The notes beneath the pieces were generated by a model. The model did not search any database. It saw only the letters and a program-made list of their open reading frames with translations, and was not told where the DNA came from. Below are positions 1 to 8,264 of a stretch of 64,000 nt of DNA, piece after piece. A program made the translations under genes and the position numbers. The first letter of the stretch is position 1, and every line of letters begins with the position of its first letter. The stretch covers positions 682,001 to 746,000 of the forward strand of contig NZ_JAAHIH010000003.1 of NCBI RefSeq assembly GCF_010671925.1, given 5' to 3'. The stretch comes from Moorena sp. SIOASIH (GTDB lineage Bacteria; Cyanobacteriota; Cyanobacteriia; Cyanobacteriales; Coleofasciculaceae).

Positions 1-1181
1 TAAGGATGGTGTACCAGCAAATCCCTACTGCGAATCACGCTGAAGATATCTTCCACATTCTCTTCCCCGATAGGAAAGCGCAGGCGTCGGGGCACCACTG
101 GTTCCCACACAGGGTCTTTCAATTCTGGCCGTGGCAATGCCATCAAGGACATCAAGTCACCCAGTGCCAACAGACCTTCAAATTCATAGACATCGGTTTC
201 TTCAAGTTCCAGGTCTCGCATCAGCGTGTGCTTTACTAACTTGGAGGTGGTCACAGGAATTTCCATGCGCACGGCAGAACGTCCAAACCGTCGTTTCCGT
301 AGTTCCTCTTCAATCGCTATCAGCAGGTCATCGGCTTCGTACTCCTCTACTGTCAAATCAGCATTGCGGGTAATACGGAAGGGATGACACTCCTGAATCT
401 TCATCCCTGGAAACAGAGACTCCACATTATGGGCAATAATTTGTTCGAGAGGAACACCAGTCCAAGTAGTAGTTTGTCCCTTCTCTTGTTGCTGCAATTT
501 TTCCGGGAGGGGTACAAAGCGCTTTAAGACTCGAGGAACTTTGACCCGAGCAAACAATTCTGCTCCCGTTTCCGGGTCTTTCACCACTACCGCCAGATTC
601 AGGCTGAGATTGGATATGTAAGGAAAGGGATGGCTGGGGTCCACAGCCAGGGGAGTCAGAACTGGAAAAATTTGCTCGGAATAGTAGTTTTCCAAGTAAT
701 TCCGCTGTTTCTGGTTCAAGTCCACGTAGTCGAGAATGTAAATCCCTGCTTTGGCTAGCAGGGGTCGCAGTTCCTGCTCACAGTGTTGATGCTGTTGAGT
801 TACCATCGGTAACAGGCGCACTCTGATGGCATCGAGTTGTTCACTGGGTGTCCGACCATCGGGTGTCCGTTTACTAACTTGTGCTAGCACTTGTTGTTTC
901 AAACCAGCCACCCGCACCATAAAGAATTCATCCAGGTTAGAGCTAAAGATGGCCATGAACTTCAGACGCTCTAACAGAGGTGTTCGGGGGTCCGTTGCTT
1001 CATGTAATACTCGGTTATTGAACTCCAACCAGCTCAGTTCTCGATTGAAGTAATAGTCAGGGTCACTCAGATTAACCTCAACTGTGGTCTGTTCTGTGGT
1101 CTGTTCAAATTCAGGCGTATTATTTTTAACTTGAAAATGGATATTTTCAACTTCAGACTTATTCTTTTTAGCTTTACCCAT
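1..1181 (-). CDS. ppk1: Polyphosphate kinase 1, 5' part (runs off left edge)
   Basis: Polyphosphate kinase builds and reverses inorganic polyphosphate using ATP. Only the first 393 codons are in the window, so the catalytic histidines cannot be inspected. The ATG at 1181 opens a hydrophilic head of about 40 residues. The PPK1 N-domain signature follows (YFNRELSWLEF, residues 44-54; SNLDEFFMVRVAGL, 81-94), then the head-domain block HPFPYISNLSLNL. These motifs separate PPK1 from the unrelated PPK2 family. There is no stop or frameshift in the visible part. An exopolyphosphatase-type gene lies at 49550-51205, too far away to be in the same operon. The family call is firm. Confidence 0.95.
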   Translation of the reverse strand, partial: MGKAKKNKSEVENIHFQVKNNTPEFEQTTEQTTVEVNLSDPDYYFNRELSWLEFNNRVLHEATDPRTPLLERLKFMAIFSSNLDEFFMVRVAGLKQQVLAQVSKRTPDGRTPSEQLDAIRVRLLPMVTQQHQHCEQELRPLLAKAGIYILDYVDLNQKQRNYLENYYSEQIFPVLTPLAVDPSHPFPYISNLSLNLAVVVKDPETGAELFARVKVPRVLKRFVPLPEKLQQQEKGQTTTWTGVPLEQIIAHNVESLFPGMKIQECHPFRITRNADLTVEEYEADDLLIAIEEELRKRRFGRSAVRMEIPVTTSKLVKHTLMRDLELEETDVYEFEGLLALGDLMSLMALPRPELKDPVWEPVVPRRLRFPIGEENVEDIFSVIRSRDLLVHHP

Positions 1182-1263
1182 GATCCTCAGAGTTAACCCA
1201 CTTGATCAGGCTCTTTTATGGCAACGAGAGAATAGTCACTGAGATTCTACCGTTAAACAAACC

Positions 1264-1479
1264 TCAAGGATTAAAAACTTCGTCTTCTCTACCTACCCAC
1301 CACTGACCTAAATTCATCAAATCCTGGTGAATATCTTCTAGTTCTCTGATATATGCTTCCGATGATAGGGTGGCGCGCCGCTCCTGAAGCTTCTTCAGAC
1401 GCAGTTGCACGAGTAACCAGGGTTTGGATATGCCGTCGGTAGCTTCTATATATTGCGCTAACTCTTTACTATTCATCAA
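1264..1479 (-). CDS. Small conserved-looking hypothetical protein (71 aa)
   Basis: A 71-residue soluble protein with no signal peptide or membrane segment, probably mostly helical (a Leu/Arg/Glu-rich middle around LRLKKLQERRATLSSEA). It ends in a Trp-containing acidic tail (GQWWVGREDEVF). It starts with a double Met; either could be the start. It lies 82 bp upstream of ppk1 on the same strand and could be co-transcribed with it. I do not recognise a named family. Its clean codon use and position suggest a real gene, but no function can be assigned. Confidence 0.6.
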   Translation of the reverse strand: MMNSKELAQYIEATDGISKPWLLVQLRLKKLQERRATLSSEAYIRELEDIHQDLMNLGQWWVGREDEVFNP

Positions 1480-1886
1480 TTTAAGTTGAAGTTTGTCTAA
1501 TTTTATAATTAAGGTAACACAAAATTTTAAGAACTGTAAATTTATTTGTATTTAGGATAGTTATATGTTATAATATTGTAATTTTAAAACTAACTGAAGT
1601 CAGTGCGTCCGCAAAACTAACCGCGTTAGATGAATTGCTTGGGCTTTAAATGAGTGCGATGCTCCAAAAGAGCTGCTACGCGAACGCAAAACCAAGCGCC
1701 CTAAATTACCCTAAAACTAGATTAACTAGCGCTAGGGTAAAAATCCGATTGGATCAACTCAGGTACAATCAAGTTTCTTATCCCGACGGTGCGCGTTCAG
1801 GCTTCGCTTTGAAAAAGCGTGGGGTCGCACCGCTCCCGACTCCCGATTCCCAACTCCCGACTCCCTATCTTAAGATCTAGCTATCC
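1480..1886. other. Intergenic region with repeats
   Basis: AT-rich DNA (1490-1590), then a copy of the 24-bp hairpin element at 1661-1684 (next entry) and a short array of cccgact/cccgatt heptamers at about 1837-1865. A 76-codon open frame on the plus strand covers mostly these repeats and is judged spurious. Confidence 0.6.
1661..1684 (-). repeat. 24-bp hairpin element interrupting a HIP1 site (copy 1)
   Basis: On the plus strand the order is GCGAT, a 13-nt hairpin (gctc, 5-nt loop, gagc), the 11-mer tgctacgcgaa, then CGC. Removing these 24 bases rebuilds GCGATCGC. The 11-mer is the reverse complement of the constant part TTCGCGTAGCG with one change. Confidence 0.7.
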
Positions 1887-2240
1887 CTAAAACCTTACCC
1901 CGGCGGAGGAGGCGGTCGCCATCACTGGGTTAGCATCACCTTCAAAATCAAGGCTAGTAATAATATCTTCTGCTGGGATACCTGCGGCAATAAGTGAAGA
2001 AGATAACCCTTCCTCAAAGTTATCTTCTTCAATAATGACTTGGCCATCGACCAAGCGAGCATGAAACAGAATCGAGTCAATCCACCGTTGCTTATCCCAG
2101 CCAGTGGCCAGAACCAAGAAGTGACCGGAATCAGTATCGCAGACAGGATAAAGCCGAATCGCTTGTAAGCGAGGTTGGGCGCGAGTTTCCTCTTGCAGCG
2201 TTTTTTTCAGAATATCTGCATAGCTTAGTGATTGCTCCAT
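1887..2240 (-). CDS. xisI: XisI-like protein (fdxN-element excision controlling factor)
   Basis: A 117-aa protein with the XisI pattern: an N-terminal helix (YADILKKTLQEE), a strand-rich core around the family's conserved GW (ATGWDKQRWIDSILFHARLVDGQVIIEEDNFEEG, given here only as landmarks at residues 46-56 and 60-78), and a C-terminal AGIPAEDIITSLDF block. XisI with XisH was first described as needed for excision of the fdxN element in heterocystous Nostoc, but most copies lie outside such elements and their present role is unclear. The start overlaps the 3' end of xisH by 16 bp, so the pair is probably translationally coupled. No fdxN, xisF recombinase or element ends are visible nearby. 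Confidence 0.85.
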   Translation of the reverse strand: MEQSLSYADILKKTLQEETRAQPRLQAIRLYPVCDTDSGHFLVLATGWDKQRWIDSILFHARLVDGQVIIEEDNFEEGLSSSLIAAGIPAEDIITSLDFEGDANPVMATASSAGVRF

Positions 2241-2644
2241 TGAACAATAGCCTCCCGCTCTGGGTCGTACACTAACAAGTTAATTTTATTTCTCTCGACG
2301 GCTAGCTGAAAAATAGTTTTTTGGAAGTGTTTACTATAAATTGCTTGACTGATAGCGAGAAACAACTGCCGTTCTGGTTCTTGCATCTCCAAAGCCCATT
2401 GGTAAAGCTGAAGCTGTCCCATAGTTTTTTCGAGTTCATTAATGACTGAAGGGGACTCGAAGCCTTTAATTTCCACAGCAATTTTACGTCCTTCTTTTTC
2501 AGCTGCGAAAAACTTTTCGGCTCCTAAATCAGCTTTCAAGAGCGTTTGTCCTAACACTAAGATGAACGGGTCATCGGTAATCGTCCACCCGTCTTTTTCG
2601 AGAGTGCGGCGCAGGGAGAAATGTAACTCATCACGTCTAGACAT
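2225..2644 (-). CDS. xisH: XisH-like protein, putative PD-(D/E)XK-fold nuclease
   Basis: The protein matches the XisH layout: RRDELHFSLRRTLEKDGWTIT, then DLGAEKFFAAEKEGRKIAVEIK with an Asp about 19 residues before a Glu-Ile-Lys, resembling a PD-(D/E)XK nuclease core, then VYDPEREAIVQW at the C-terminus. An upstream in-frame ATG at 2680 would add 12 residues. I chose 2644 because the resulting 139 aa matches the usual XisH length and the family typically begins just before the RD(E/I)xH helix. It is transcribed ahead of xisI with a 16-bp overlap. Nuclease activity is inferred from fold only. Confidence 0.83.
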   Translation of the reverse strand: MSRRDELHFSLRRTLEKDGWTITDDPFILVLGQTLLKADLGAEKFFAAEKEGRKIAVEIKGFESPSVINELEKTMGQLQLYQWALEMQEPERQLFLAISQAIYSKHFQKTIFQLAVERNKINLLVYDPEREAIVQWSNH

Positions 2645-2749
2645 TAGTTTTGAAAGCTTGGGTTTATCCCCGATTGCCATGGCGGTGGACTGCTACCAAA
2701 CTTATACTCTGAGCTAATTTTAGAAATTCTAGCATAGTTGAAAACAGTT

Positions 2750-3010
2750 GCAACTCCACCCCCAGCAGATCACAGAGTCAAGTGGCCTATGAGGATAGTT
2801 TTCTGGTGCGATGCTCCTTTAGAGCCGCTACGCGAACGCAAAACTCTATGAGATCTCCCCATCTTCCAACACCTCCCACGATTCCCGACTCCCGATTCCC
2901 GATTCCCGATTCCCGATTCCCGACTCCCGACTCCCGATTCCCGATTCCATATCTTCAGATCTACTATCGCTTTAGAACACAACTTGGTATAACTTACTAT
3001 GGGTAGGGGG
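2750..3010. repeat. 24-bp hairpin element (copy 2) and cccgatt heptamer array
   Basis: At 2813-2836 a hairpin (gctc, 5-nt loop, gagc) plus cgctacgcgaa splits a HIP1 site: GCGAT before, CGC after. At about 2880-2947 lies a heptanucleotide array of mixed cccgatt and cccgact units. Open frames crossing it on both strands are repeat artefacts. The rest of 2681-3145 has no gene. Confidence 0.7.
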
Positions 3011-3145
3011 GGGATGGAATAGATTTAACTAACGTAGTTAGTTAACTAATGTCAAAAACCCTGATTAGCCATTGGCTATCCTGGGGCTATTCCTCCCTTA
3101 CCGATATTTGCCACGTGCTCTGACCACAAGCGAACTCTAAAAAAT

Positions 3146-3616
3146 ATGTTGAAAAAAGTTATTGCCCAGCTCAAAGAGTGGTTCCCTGCTCCAGAAGTCC
3201 ATGCCCACTGCGACGGACCTTGCGGGGTGTATGACCCAGCTGCTGCACGTATCACCGCTGAGGCAGTACTCTCCATGACCAAGAAGATCCTTGATCTTCA
3301 GCCAGCGAGTAATGATCCAGCGGCAGTAGTTGCTTACCAAAATACCCTATCCCGGTTCATTGCTATTAAGGAAGAGCAGGCTCAGAAGACCAAAGAGGAA
3401 ATACTGATCCTGTGGACAGACTATTTCAAGCCAGTACACTTGGAGCAGTTCCCAGACCTACACGATACCTTCTGGAAAGCCGCAAAGTTATGCTCTGCCT
3501 GCAAGGTGGAAGTTAGCCTTGACCACGCCAATGAGCTACTCACCGCAGTAGAGAATATCCACAAGATTTTCTGGGCAACCAAGAATCGCGATATCGTCTG
3601 GTATAAGGCTAGCTAA
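3146..3616 (+). CDS. sodN: Nickel superoxide dismutase precursor
   Basis: Ni-containing superoxide dismutase, which converts superoxide to oxygen and hydrogen peroxide. The protein is 156 aa. Residues 1-20 form a short propeptide (MLKKVIAQLKEWFPAPEVHA). The mature protein would begin at H21 with the nickel hook HCDGPCGVYDPA, where H21, C22 and C26 are the Ni ligands (His1, Cys2, Cys6 of the mature enzyme). The remainder is the expected four-helix-bundle subunit. The maturation protease gene sodX lies downstream on the same strand after a 280-bp repeat array. No iron or manganese SOD is present in the window. Very confident. Confidence 0.97.
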   Translation: MLKKVIAQLKEWFPAPEVHAHCDGPCGVYDPAAARITAEAVLSMTKKILDLQPASNDPAAVVAYQNTLSRFIAIKEEQAQKTKEEILILWTDYFKPVHLEQFPDLHDTFWKAAKLCSACKVEVSLDHANELLTAVENIHKIFWATKNRDIVWYKAS

Positions 3617-3618
3617 AC

Positions 3619-3895
3619 CTGAGAATGTAGAATTAAGAATGTAGAATTAAGAATGTAGAAGGTAGAATTAAGAATGTAGAAGGTAGAAGGTAGAATTAAG
3701 AAGGTAGAAGGTAGAAGGTAGAAGGTAGAAGGTAGAAGGTAGAAGGTAGAAGGTAGAATTCTTAATTCTTAATTCTTAATTCTTAATTCTTAATTCTTAA
3801 TTCTTAATTCTTAATTCTTAATTCTTAATTCTTAATTCTTAATTCTTAATTCTTAGTTCTTAGTTCTTAGTTCTTAATTCTACATTCTTAATTCA
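3619..3895. repeat. Self-complementary heptamer array between sodN and sodX
   Basis: The left half is made of 7-nt units gaatgta, gaattaa and gaaggta. The right half is made of ttcttaa units and ends with ctacattcttaattc. The two halves are partly reverse complements (gaattaagaatgtag against ctacattcttaattc), so the transcript could fold into a long hairpin between the two cistrons. Confidence 0.85.
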
Positions 3896-3896
3896 A

Positions 3897-4253
3897 ATGC
3901 TTTTTACCAAAAACAGTATTCCTGAGCTAATACTGCTAATACTGTGGATACTGCGAAAACGGTTGCGCTTCCGAGTTACAGGAGCATCCATGACTCCCCT
4001 ACTCAAACCAGGAGAGGAAATCTTAATTGATCCGAGAGCTTATCGGCACATGCCGCCCAAGGTTGGTGACATTGTTGTGGCTAGACACCCTTACCGAAAG
4101 CAGTTGCGATTGGTGAAACGGGTAACTGTGGTGCTGGAAGATGGACGTTGTTTCCTACAAGGAGACAACCCAATAGAAAGTACCGATAGCCGCTCTTTTG
4201 GTTTAGTGGATTCTCAACAGATTATTGGTAAAGTAACCAGTCGTTTTTTTTAG
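3897..4253 (+). CDS. sodX: Nickel-type SOD maturation protease (S26 signal-peptidase fold)
   Basis: A 118-aa serine/lysine protease of the S26 signal peptidase type that removes the SodN propeptide so the nickel hook can form. It has an N-terminal hydrophobic stretch (residues 8-19). The catalytic Ser is S31 in GASMTP and the general-base Lys is K74 in RLVKRV; the LQGDNPIESTDSR block follows (87-99). The length fits SodX rather than a full leader peptidase. The ATG at 3898 lies a few bases after the repeat array, and no good ribosome-binding site is visible. Its pairing with sodN supports the call. Confidence 0.93.
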   Translation: MLFTKNSIPELILLILWILRKRLRFRVTGASMTPLLKPGEEILIDPRAYRHMPPKVGDIVVARHPYRKQLRLVKRVTVVLEDGRCFLQGDNPIESTDSRSFGLVDSQQIIGKVTSRFF

Positions 4254-4276
4254 TCGTTTTCTGTAACATCCCAAAG

Positions 4277-4897
4277 CTATTCCTTGGAATGCCTTTTTGG
4301 TTTTACCCACGCAACTCGCCCAAGAATTAGTAAGCCAATGGCTGAAGGAGAACCGACGAACAGATGAAGCGCCTGCTTTCCGGTAACAATCAAGGCCATA
4401 CCAAAACCAACGGCAATCAGATTTGCGAATAATGGGAATAGAAAAACTCGCCAGTCCCTCATAACTACGTACCAGTTATAGACAAAAATTATCGAAGGAA
4501 CTAATTGCACCAACTGCATTAATCCTTTCCCCTCTTGCACACCATAAAGTAGGGGGACAGCAACCATGCTGGCAACCAATATCAAATCCAGAAAGCGGGA
4601 TTTTTTCAGTCCCAGGGCAATCAAGCACATGCCAGCAGTAATAAAGGTATAGAATAACCGATTGAGATCAGAAAATTGGCTGACATAAACCCAGTCATCG
4701 CCGATGTGTTCAGCGATTTCGTAGGAGTTAGCGATCGCAAAACAAGCATAGCCACAGTAGATCAGTGGTAGCGATCGCACCTTGACAACAGAAGTATAGA
4801 ATTGACTCCAATAAGAAAAAATCCAGATGTTAACCGCAGCAACCAGATAAACCAATAAATGGGCGGCAATTATTGCCAATTTCAACAGCGTGGGCAT
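4277..4897 (-). CDS. Multi-pass membrane protein of unknown function (206 aa)
   Basis: An integral membrane protein with about six hydrophobic segments: residues 5-28, 43-58, 82-98, 103-118, 128-148 and 152-172, plus one near 180-195. It ends in a basic tail (KPKRHSKE). No enzymatic motif or transport signature is recognisable. It is convergent with sodX, with 23 bp between the stops. It lies downstream of the microviridin exporter gene on the same strand but is separated by about 200 bp, so a link is not implied. Confidence 0.7.
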   Translation of the reverse strand: MPTLLKLAIIAAHLLVYLVAAVNIWIFSYWSQFYTSVVKVRSLPLIYCGYACFAIANSYEIAEHIGDDWVYVSQFSDLNRLFYTFITAGMCLIALGLKKSRFLDLILVASMVAVPLLYGVQEGKGLMQLVQLVPSIIFVYNWYVVMRDWRVFLFPLFANLIAVGFGMALIVTGKQALHLFVGSPSAIGLLILGRVAWVKPKRHSKE

Positions 4898-5103
4898 TGA
4901 TTAGAGTAGTGTGATATCGTCTCTAGGAGCATATCTATCATAGTAATAATTCAGCTATTAGCAGTTAGCTATCAGTAGTTATATTTAAGCTAATGCGCTA
5001 TGCCCACGCTACTGGAGGTGTTTATGGGAAGGAAGTCCTAGCGCTTGTGTTGTCTTCCACAGAGCTACCCCATACCCGGTCACCCTTTTTGCCGTTGTCC
5101 TAC

Positions 5104-7008
5104 TTAAGTTCCTGACTTCACAAATTGCAGTTCATAGAGATAAGCATACCTTCCCCCTTGAGCAATTAATTCCCTATGGGTTCCAGTTTCCACAATCTCG
5201 CCTTTTTCCAGAACTACAATTAAATCAACATCAGCAATAGTGGAAAGTCGATGAGCAATCACTAAGCTAGTGCGTCCTTTAAAAAGCTGTTTAATAGACT
5301 CTTGAATCAGTTGTTCTGATTCAGAATCTAGAGCAGAGGTGGCTTCATCTAAAATAACAATTTGGGGATTTTTGAGCAAAACTCGGGCGATCGCAATCCG
5401 TTGTCGCTGTCCTCCTGATAGTTTCACACCCTGCTCACCAATAATGGATTGATAACCATCAGGGAAACCCATAATAAAATCATGGGCATTGGCAGCTTTT
5501 GCTGCTGCTTCAATTTCGAGATCTGTGGCATCTAGCTTACCGTAAGCGATGTTTTCTCTTACTGTGCCGTAGAGCAGTAAGGTTTCTTGGGGCACGATGC
5601 CAATATGCGATCGCAAGGAGCTTAAAGTAATATCTTGTAGATCATGTCCATCAAGTAATACTCGTCCCTTTTGGGGATCGTAAAACCGAGCGGCTATTTT
5701 AGCAATAGTGCTTTTTCCCGAACCAGAAGAACCCACTAAAGCCACTGACATCCCCGGTTTAATGTCTAAATTGAAGTTTCTGATCACTGACTGATTGTTG
5801 TGATAAGCAAACTCCATCCCTTCAAATTTGAGATTGCCCTGTATCGAGGTCAAGTTAATCGCATTTTCCTTCTCTTTTACCTCTACTTTAGTATCTAAAA
5901 TCTGAAAAATTCTTTTGGCTGATACTCCTGAACTTTGGATAATATTGACTAATCCATTAAACCGATTAATCGGTTTATTTAAAAGGGTGACATAGGTTAA
6001 CAGGGCTGCTAATTCCCCAATAGTCAGATGGCTAACCATCACTCCCCAAGCACCGAAAACTAATGTCAGTAAATTCCCCAGTTCATTCAGGGTATTAATA
6101 ATCGGTACGAATATAGACCAAAACCGAGTTGCCTTAAGATTCTCTTCCCGATAGTTACGACTAAATTCAGTAAATCGGTTAATTTCATACTGCTCGTTAC
6201 CAAAAGACTTGATAATTTTGATATTCGAGATAGTATCTTGTAAGTGATTACTAATTAAATCAGCTTGATCGTTAACCGATTGATATATTTTTTGTAGTCT
6301 TTTCTGAGAAAATTGTAAAAGATAAATGATTAAAGGCCAGGTAAGGGCAATCATGATTGCCAGCAGCCAGTTACTGACAAGGATATAGATGAAAACGACA
6401 ATAAACGCAAAACTATCGATTAATATAGCAATTAAATTAGCAGACAGTAATTGCCCGACTATATCCACATCCCTTGCTAACCGTGACATTAATTCGCCCG
6501 TGCGTTGGCCTTCAAAAAAACTAATGGATAGACCTTGAATATGTTGATATAAATCTAGGCGAATGCTCTCAATAGTTTTTTGTCCGAATACTTTAATTGC
6601 ATATAGTTGAAAAAATAGCAAAGCACCGGCTGCTAAAGTCATAGATAGGATAATTACTCCTACCCAAGGCAGCATATTAAATTGTTTTTCGGGAATCACT
6701 ACATCTATAACATAGCGATTAACTTGGGGAATAAAGAAGTTTATAAATGAAGCACAGATAGTTAATACTATAGCGAATAAAAAGGGTGCTTTATGCTGCC
6801 AACCATAGTCAAATAGACGCCGGTATAAATGCGTCTCTAGTTCTTCCGGTACTTTCTCTATTTCATTATCTGTCTTATTATCTGTATCTGTATCTGTATC
6901 TTGAACATTATCTAGCTTTTCTTCATATTTTTCTAGATTATTCTCTAATTCTTGTTGTAACTTTTCTGCTTCATCATTAGTAACTTGAGGGATTTGATCA
7001 GCTTTCAT
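5104..7008 (-). CDS. mvdA: Microviridin-cluster ABC exporter (permease-ATPase half transporter)
   Basis: A 634-aa MsbA/HlyB-type half transporter with six membrane helices in about residues 75-350 and an ATPase domain: Walker A GSSGSGKST (426-434), signature LSGGQ (530-534), Walker B IVILDE (550-555), H-loop His586. There is no C39 peptidase domain. The first 60 residues are unusually acidic and Asp/Thr/Asn-rich (a run of alternating D and T). The ATG shares one base with the stop of the preceding ATP-grasp ligase gene (TAATG), which implies translational coupling. By position it matches MvdA/MdnE of known microviridin clusters and should export the modified peptide. The substrate is inferred from context. 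Confidence 0.88.
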   Translation of the reverse strand: MKADQIPQVTNDEAEKLQQELENNLEKYEEKLDNVQDTDTDTDNKTDNEIEKVPEELETHLYRRLFDYGWQHKAPFLFAIVLTICASFINFFIPQVNRYVIDVVIPEKQFNMLPWVGVIILSMTLAAGALLFFQLYAIKVFGQKTIESIRLDLYQHIQGLSISFFEGQRTGELMSRLARDVDIVGQLLSANLIAILIDSFAFIVVFIYILVSNWLLAIMIALTWPLIIYLLQFSQKRLQKIYQSVNDQADLISNHLQDTISNIKIIKSFGNEQYEINRFTEFSRNYREENLKATRFWSIFVPIINTLNELGNLLTLVFGAWGVMVSHLTIGELAALLTYVTLLNKPINRFNGLVNIIQSSGVSAKRIFQILDTKVEVKEKENAINLTSIQGNLKFEGMEFAYHNNQSVIRNFNLDIKPGMSVALVGSSGSGKSTIAKIAARFYDPQKGRVLLDGHDLQDITLSSLRSHIGIVPQETLLLYGTVRENIAYGKLDATDLEIEAAAKAANAHDFIMGFPDGYQSIIGEQGVKLSGGQRQRIAIARVLLKNPQIVILDEATSALDSESEQLIQESIKQLFKGRTSLVIAHRLSTIADVDLIVVLEKGEIVETGTHRELIAQGGRYAYLYELQFVKSGT

Positions 7009-7988
7009 TATGACGCATTCGTGAGGAGAATTTCAGCAATAGCTTGAGAAATGGGGAAGTGGGGGGAAAACGTCTCCAACCAGAAAAATTCCCCAACCGG
7101 GTTAACTTCCAGGAATACATACCGACCATCAGGGGTAAGAATAATATCTATGGCTCCATAGTTTAAACCAAAATAAGCCATCAGTTGGAGCAACTTTTTT
7201 TCAATATCTTCGGGTAAATCATAGGCTTTCCAAGATTTAACTAACGCTCGGCCTTCCTTGCGCCAGTCGAAAGTAGAGCCTTCTAAGCTCTGGGAATCCA
7301 CCGCAGCAGTAAATATACGGTGTCCCACGATCGTGGTTCGTAATTCTAGAGCCTTGGGCACTTTTTCCTGAAAGGTCATCGGACAGAAACGCAGTCCTTC
7401 CACATGCTCTAAATCCTCCGCTGTGACTGGGTTTGTGAAAACAACCTGCTCTTGCCCTTGCTCCCCATAGATAGCAAAGGAAGATAGCATTTTGGTAACG
7501 ATACCCTGCTCTTGACATTCAGAAGCAAATTGCTTCACTGCCTCTGGATTGTTGCTACTGAGGGTACGGGGCGTAATCAAGCCCACCTCTCGTGCCACTT
7601 GGAGCTGTAGTTGCTTATTGTTAGCGACATCAACATTAGACATTTTGTCGAAGTGGAATGCCTTGATGCTGGCAATCATACCCCTAACAGTGACGCGACA
7701 TTCCTTAATTGCAGCGTTTCGATACTGCTGATCCATGGTGTCGGGAATTTTGTTCCCATAGCGCATCCGTCGATACCAAACCGAGGACACTTCACTCAAA
7801 TCTAGCTTCTGTTCCCCATCCGTAATAATTACTCCCTGAGAATTGCCCTCGTAAATATCTAGCTGCACTTCGGTGGGATATCTATCGGTATCAAAACGAA
7901 ATGCTTTTCCTCCTTGAGCTTCAATGGCTTTGATAACTAGAGGAATACTCTCGTTGTCTTGGCTAAATGTAATGATTAATACTGTCAT
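7008..7988 (-). CDS. mvdD: Microviridin omega-ester ligase, ATP-grasp (MvdD/MdnC type)
   Basis: A 326-aa RimK-like ATP-grasp ligase. Features typical of MvdD/MdnC are the N-terminal TVLIITFSQDNESIP, FRFDTDRYPTE, VWYRRMRYG, ANNKQLQLQVAREVGL, and the C-terminal metal/ATP site GAIDIILTPDGRYVFLEVNPVGEFFWLE. Enzymes of this type form the two side-chain lactones (Thr and Ser hydroxyls to Asp and Glu carboxyls) in the microviridin core. The PVGEFFWLE ending favours the ester ligase over the amide ligase next door, which has PGGEWGMLE. It is coupled to the exporter gene by a one-base overlap and separated from mvdC by a 276-bp repeat-bearing gap. Confidence 0.93.
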   Translation of the reverse strand: MTVLIITFSQDNESIPLVIKAIEAQGGKAFRFDTDRYPTEVQLDIYEGNSQGVIITDGEQKLDLSEVSSVWYRRMRYGNKIPDTMDQQYRNAAIKECRVTVRGMIASIKAFHFDKMSNVDVANNKQLQLQVAREVGLITPRTLSSNNPEAVKQFASECQEQGIVTKMLSSFAIYGEQGQEQVVFTNPVTAEDLEHVEGLRFCPMTFQEKVPKALELRTTIVGHRIFTAAVDSQSLEGSTFDWRKEGRALVKSWKAYDLPEDIEKKLLQLMAYFGLNYGAIDIILTPDGRYVFLEVNPVGEFFWLETFSPHFPISQAIAEILLTNAS

Positions 7989-8264
7989 TTTATTTTATAA
8001 GGGAGTAGGGAGTAGGGAGTAGGGAGCAGGGAAGAAGGTAGTAAGCATATGCGCTACGCGCACGCTACTTGAGGTGCTATCAGCTATCAGCTATCAGCTA
8101 ATGCGCTACGCGGAGGGTACGCCAACAGCTATCATCAGCTGATGGGCTATCGGCAAGCTAAGGGAAAAGCTGTTGAATAAAACAGCTAAGCATTCCTTGA
8201 ATCTCTGTTACGGAAAGCTGACGGCTGACAGCTGACGGCTGAATGCTTACAGAAGGTATAGCTT
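7989..8264. repeat. Repeats between the two ATP-grasp genes
   Basis: A gggagta heptamer array (about 7998-8030), a degenerate hairpin element with the stem tgcgc/gcgca (around 8048-8070) and tatcagc heptamers (8079-8100). The repeats separate two genes of the same pathway and could act as an attenuating spacer. Confidence 0.7.

Noticed and set aside
6..373. Plus-strand frames at the left edge
   Set aside because: They lie opposite the ppk1 coding sequence, which has strong family motifs.
1887..2644. Toxin-antitoxin call for the overlapping pair
   Set aside because: Motifs fit XisH/XisI better; no toxin evidence in sequence.
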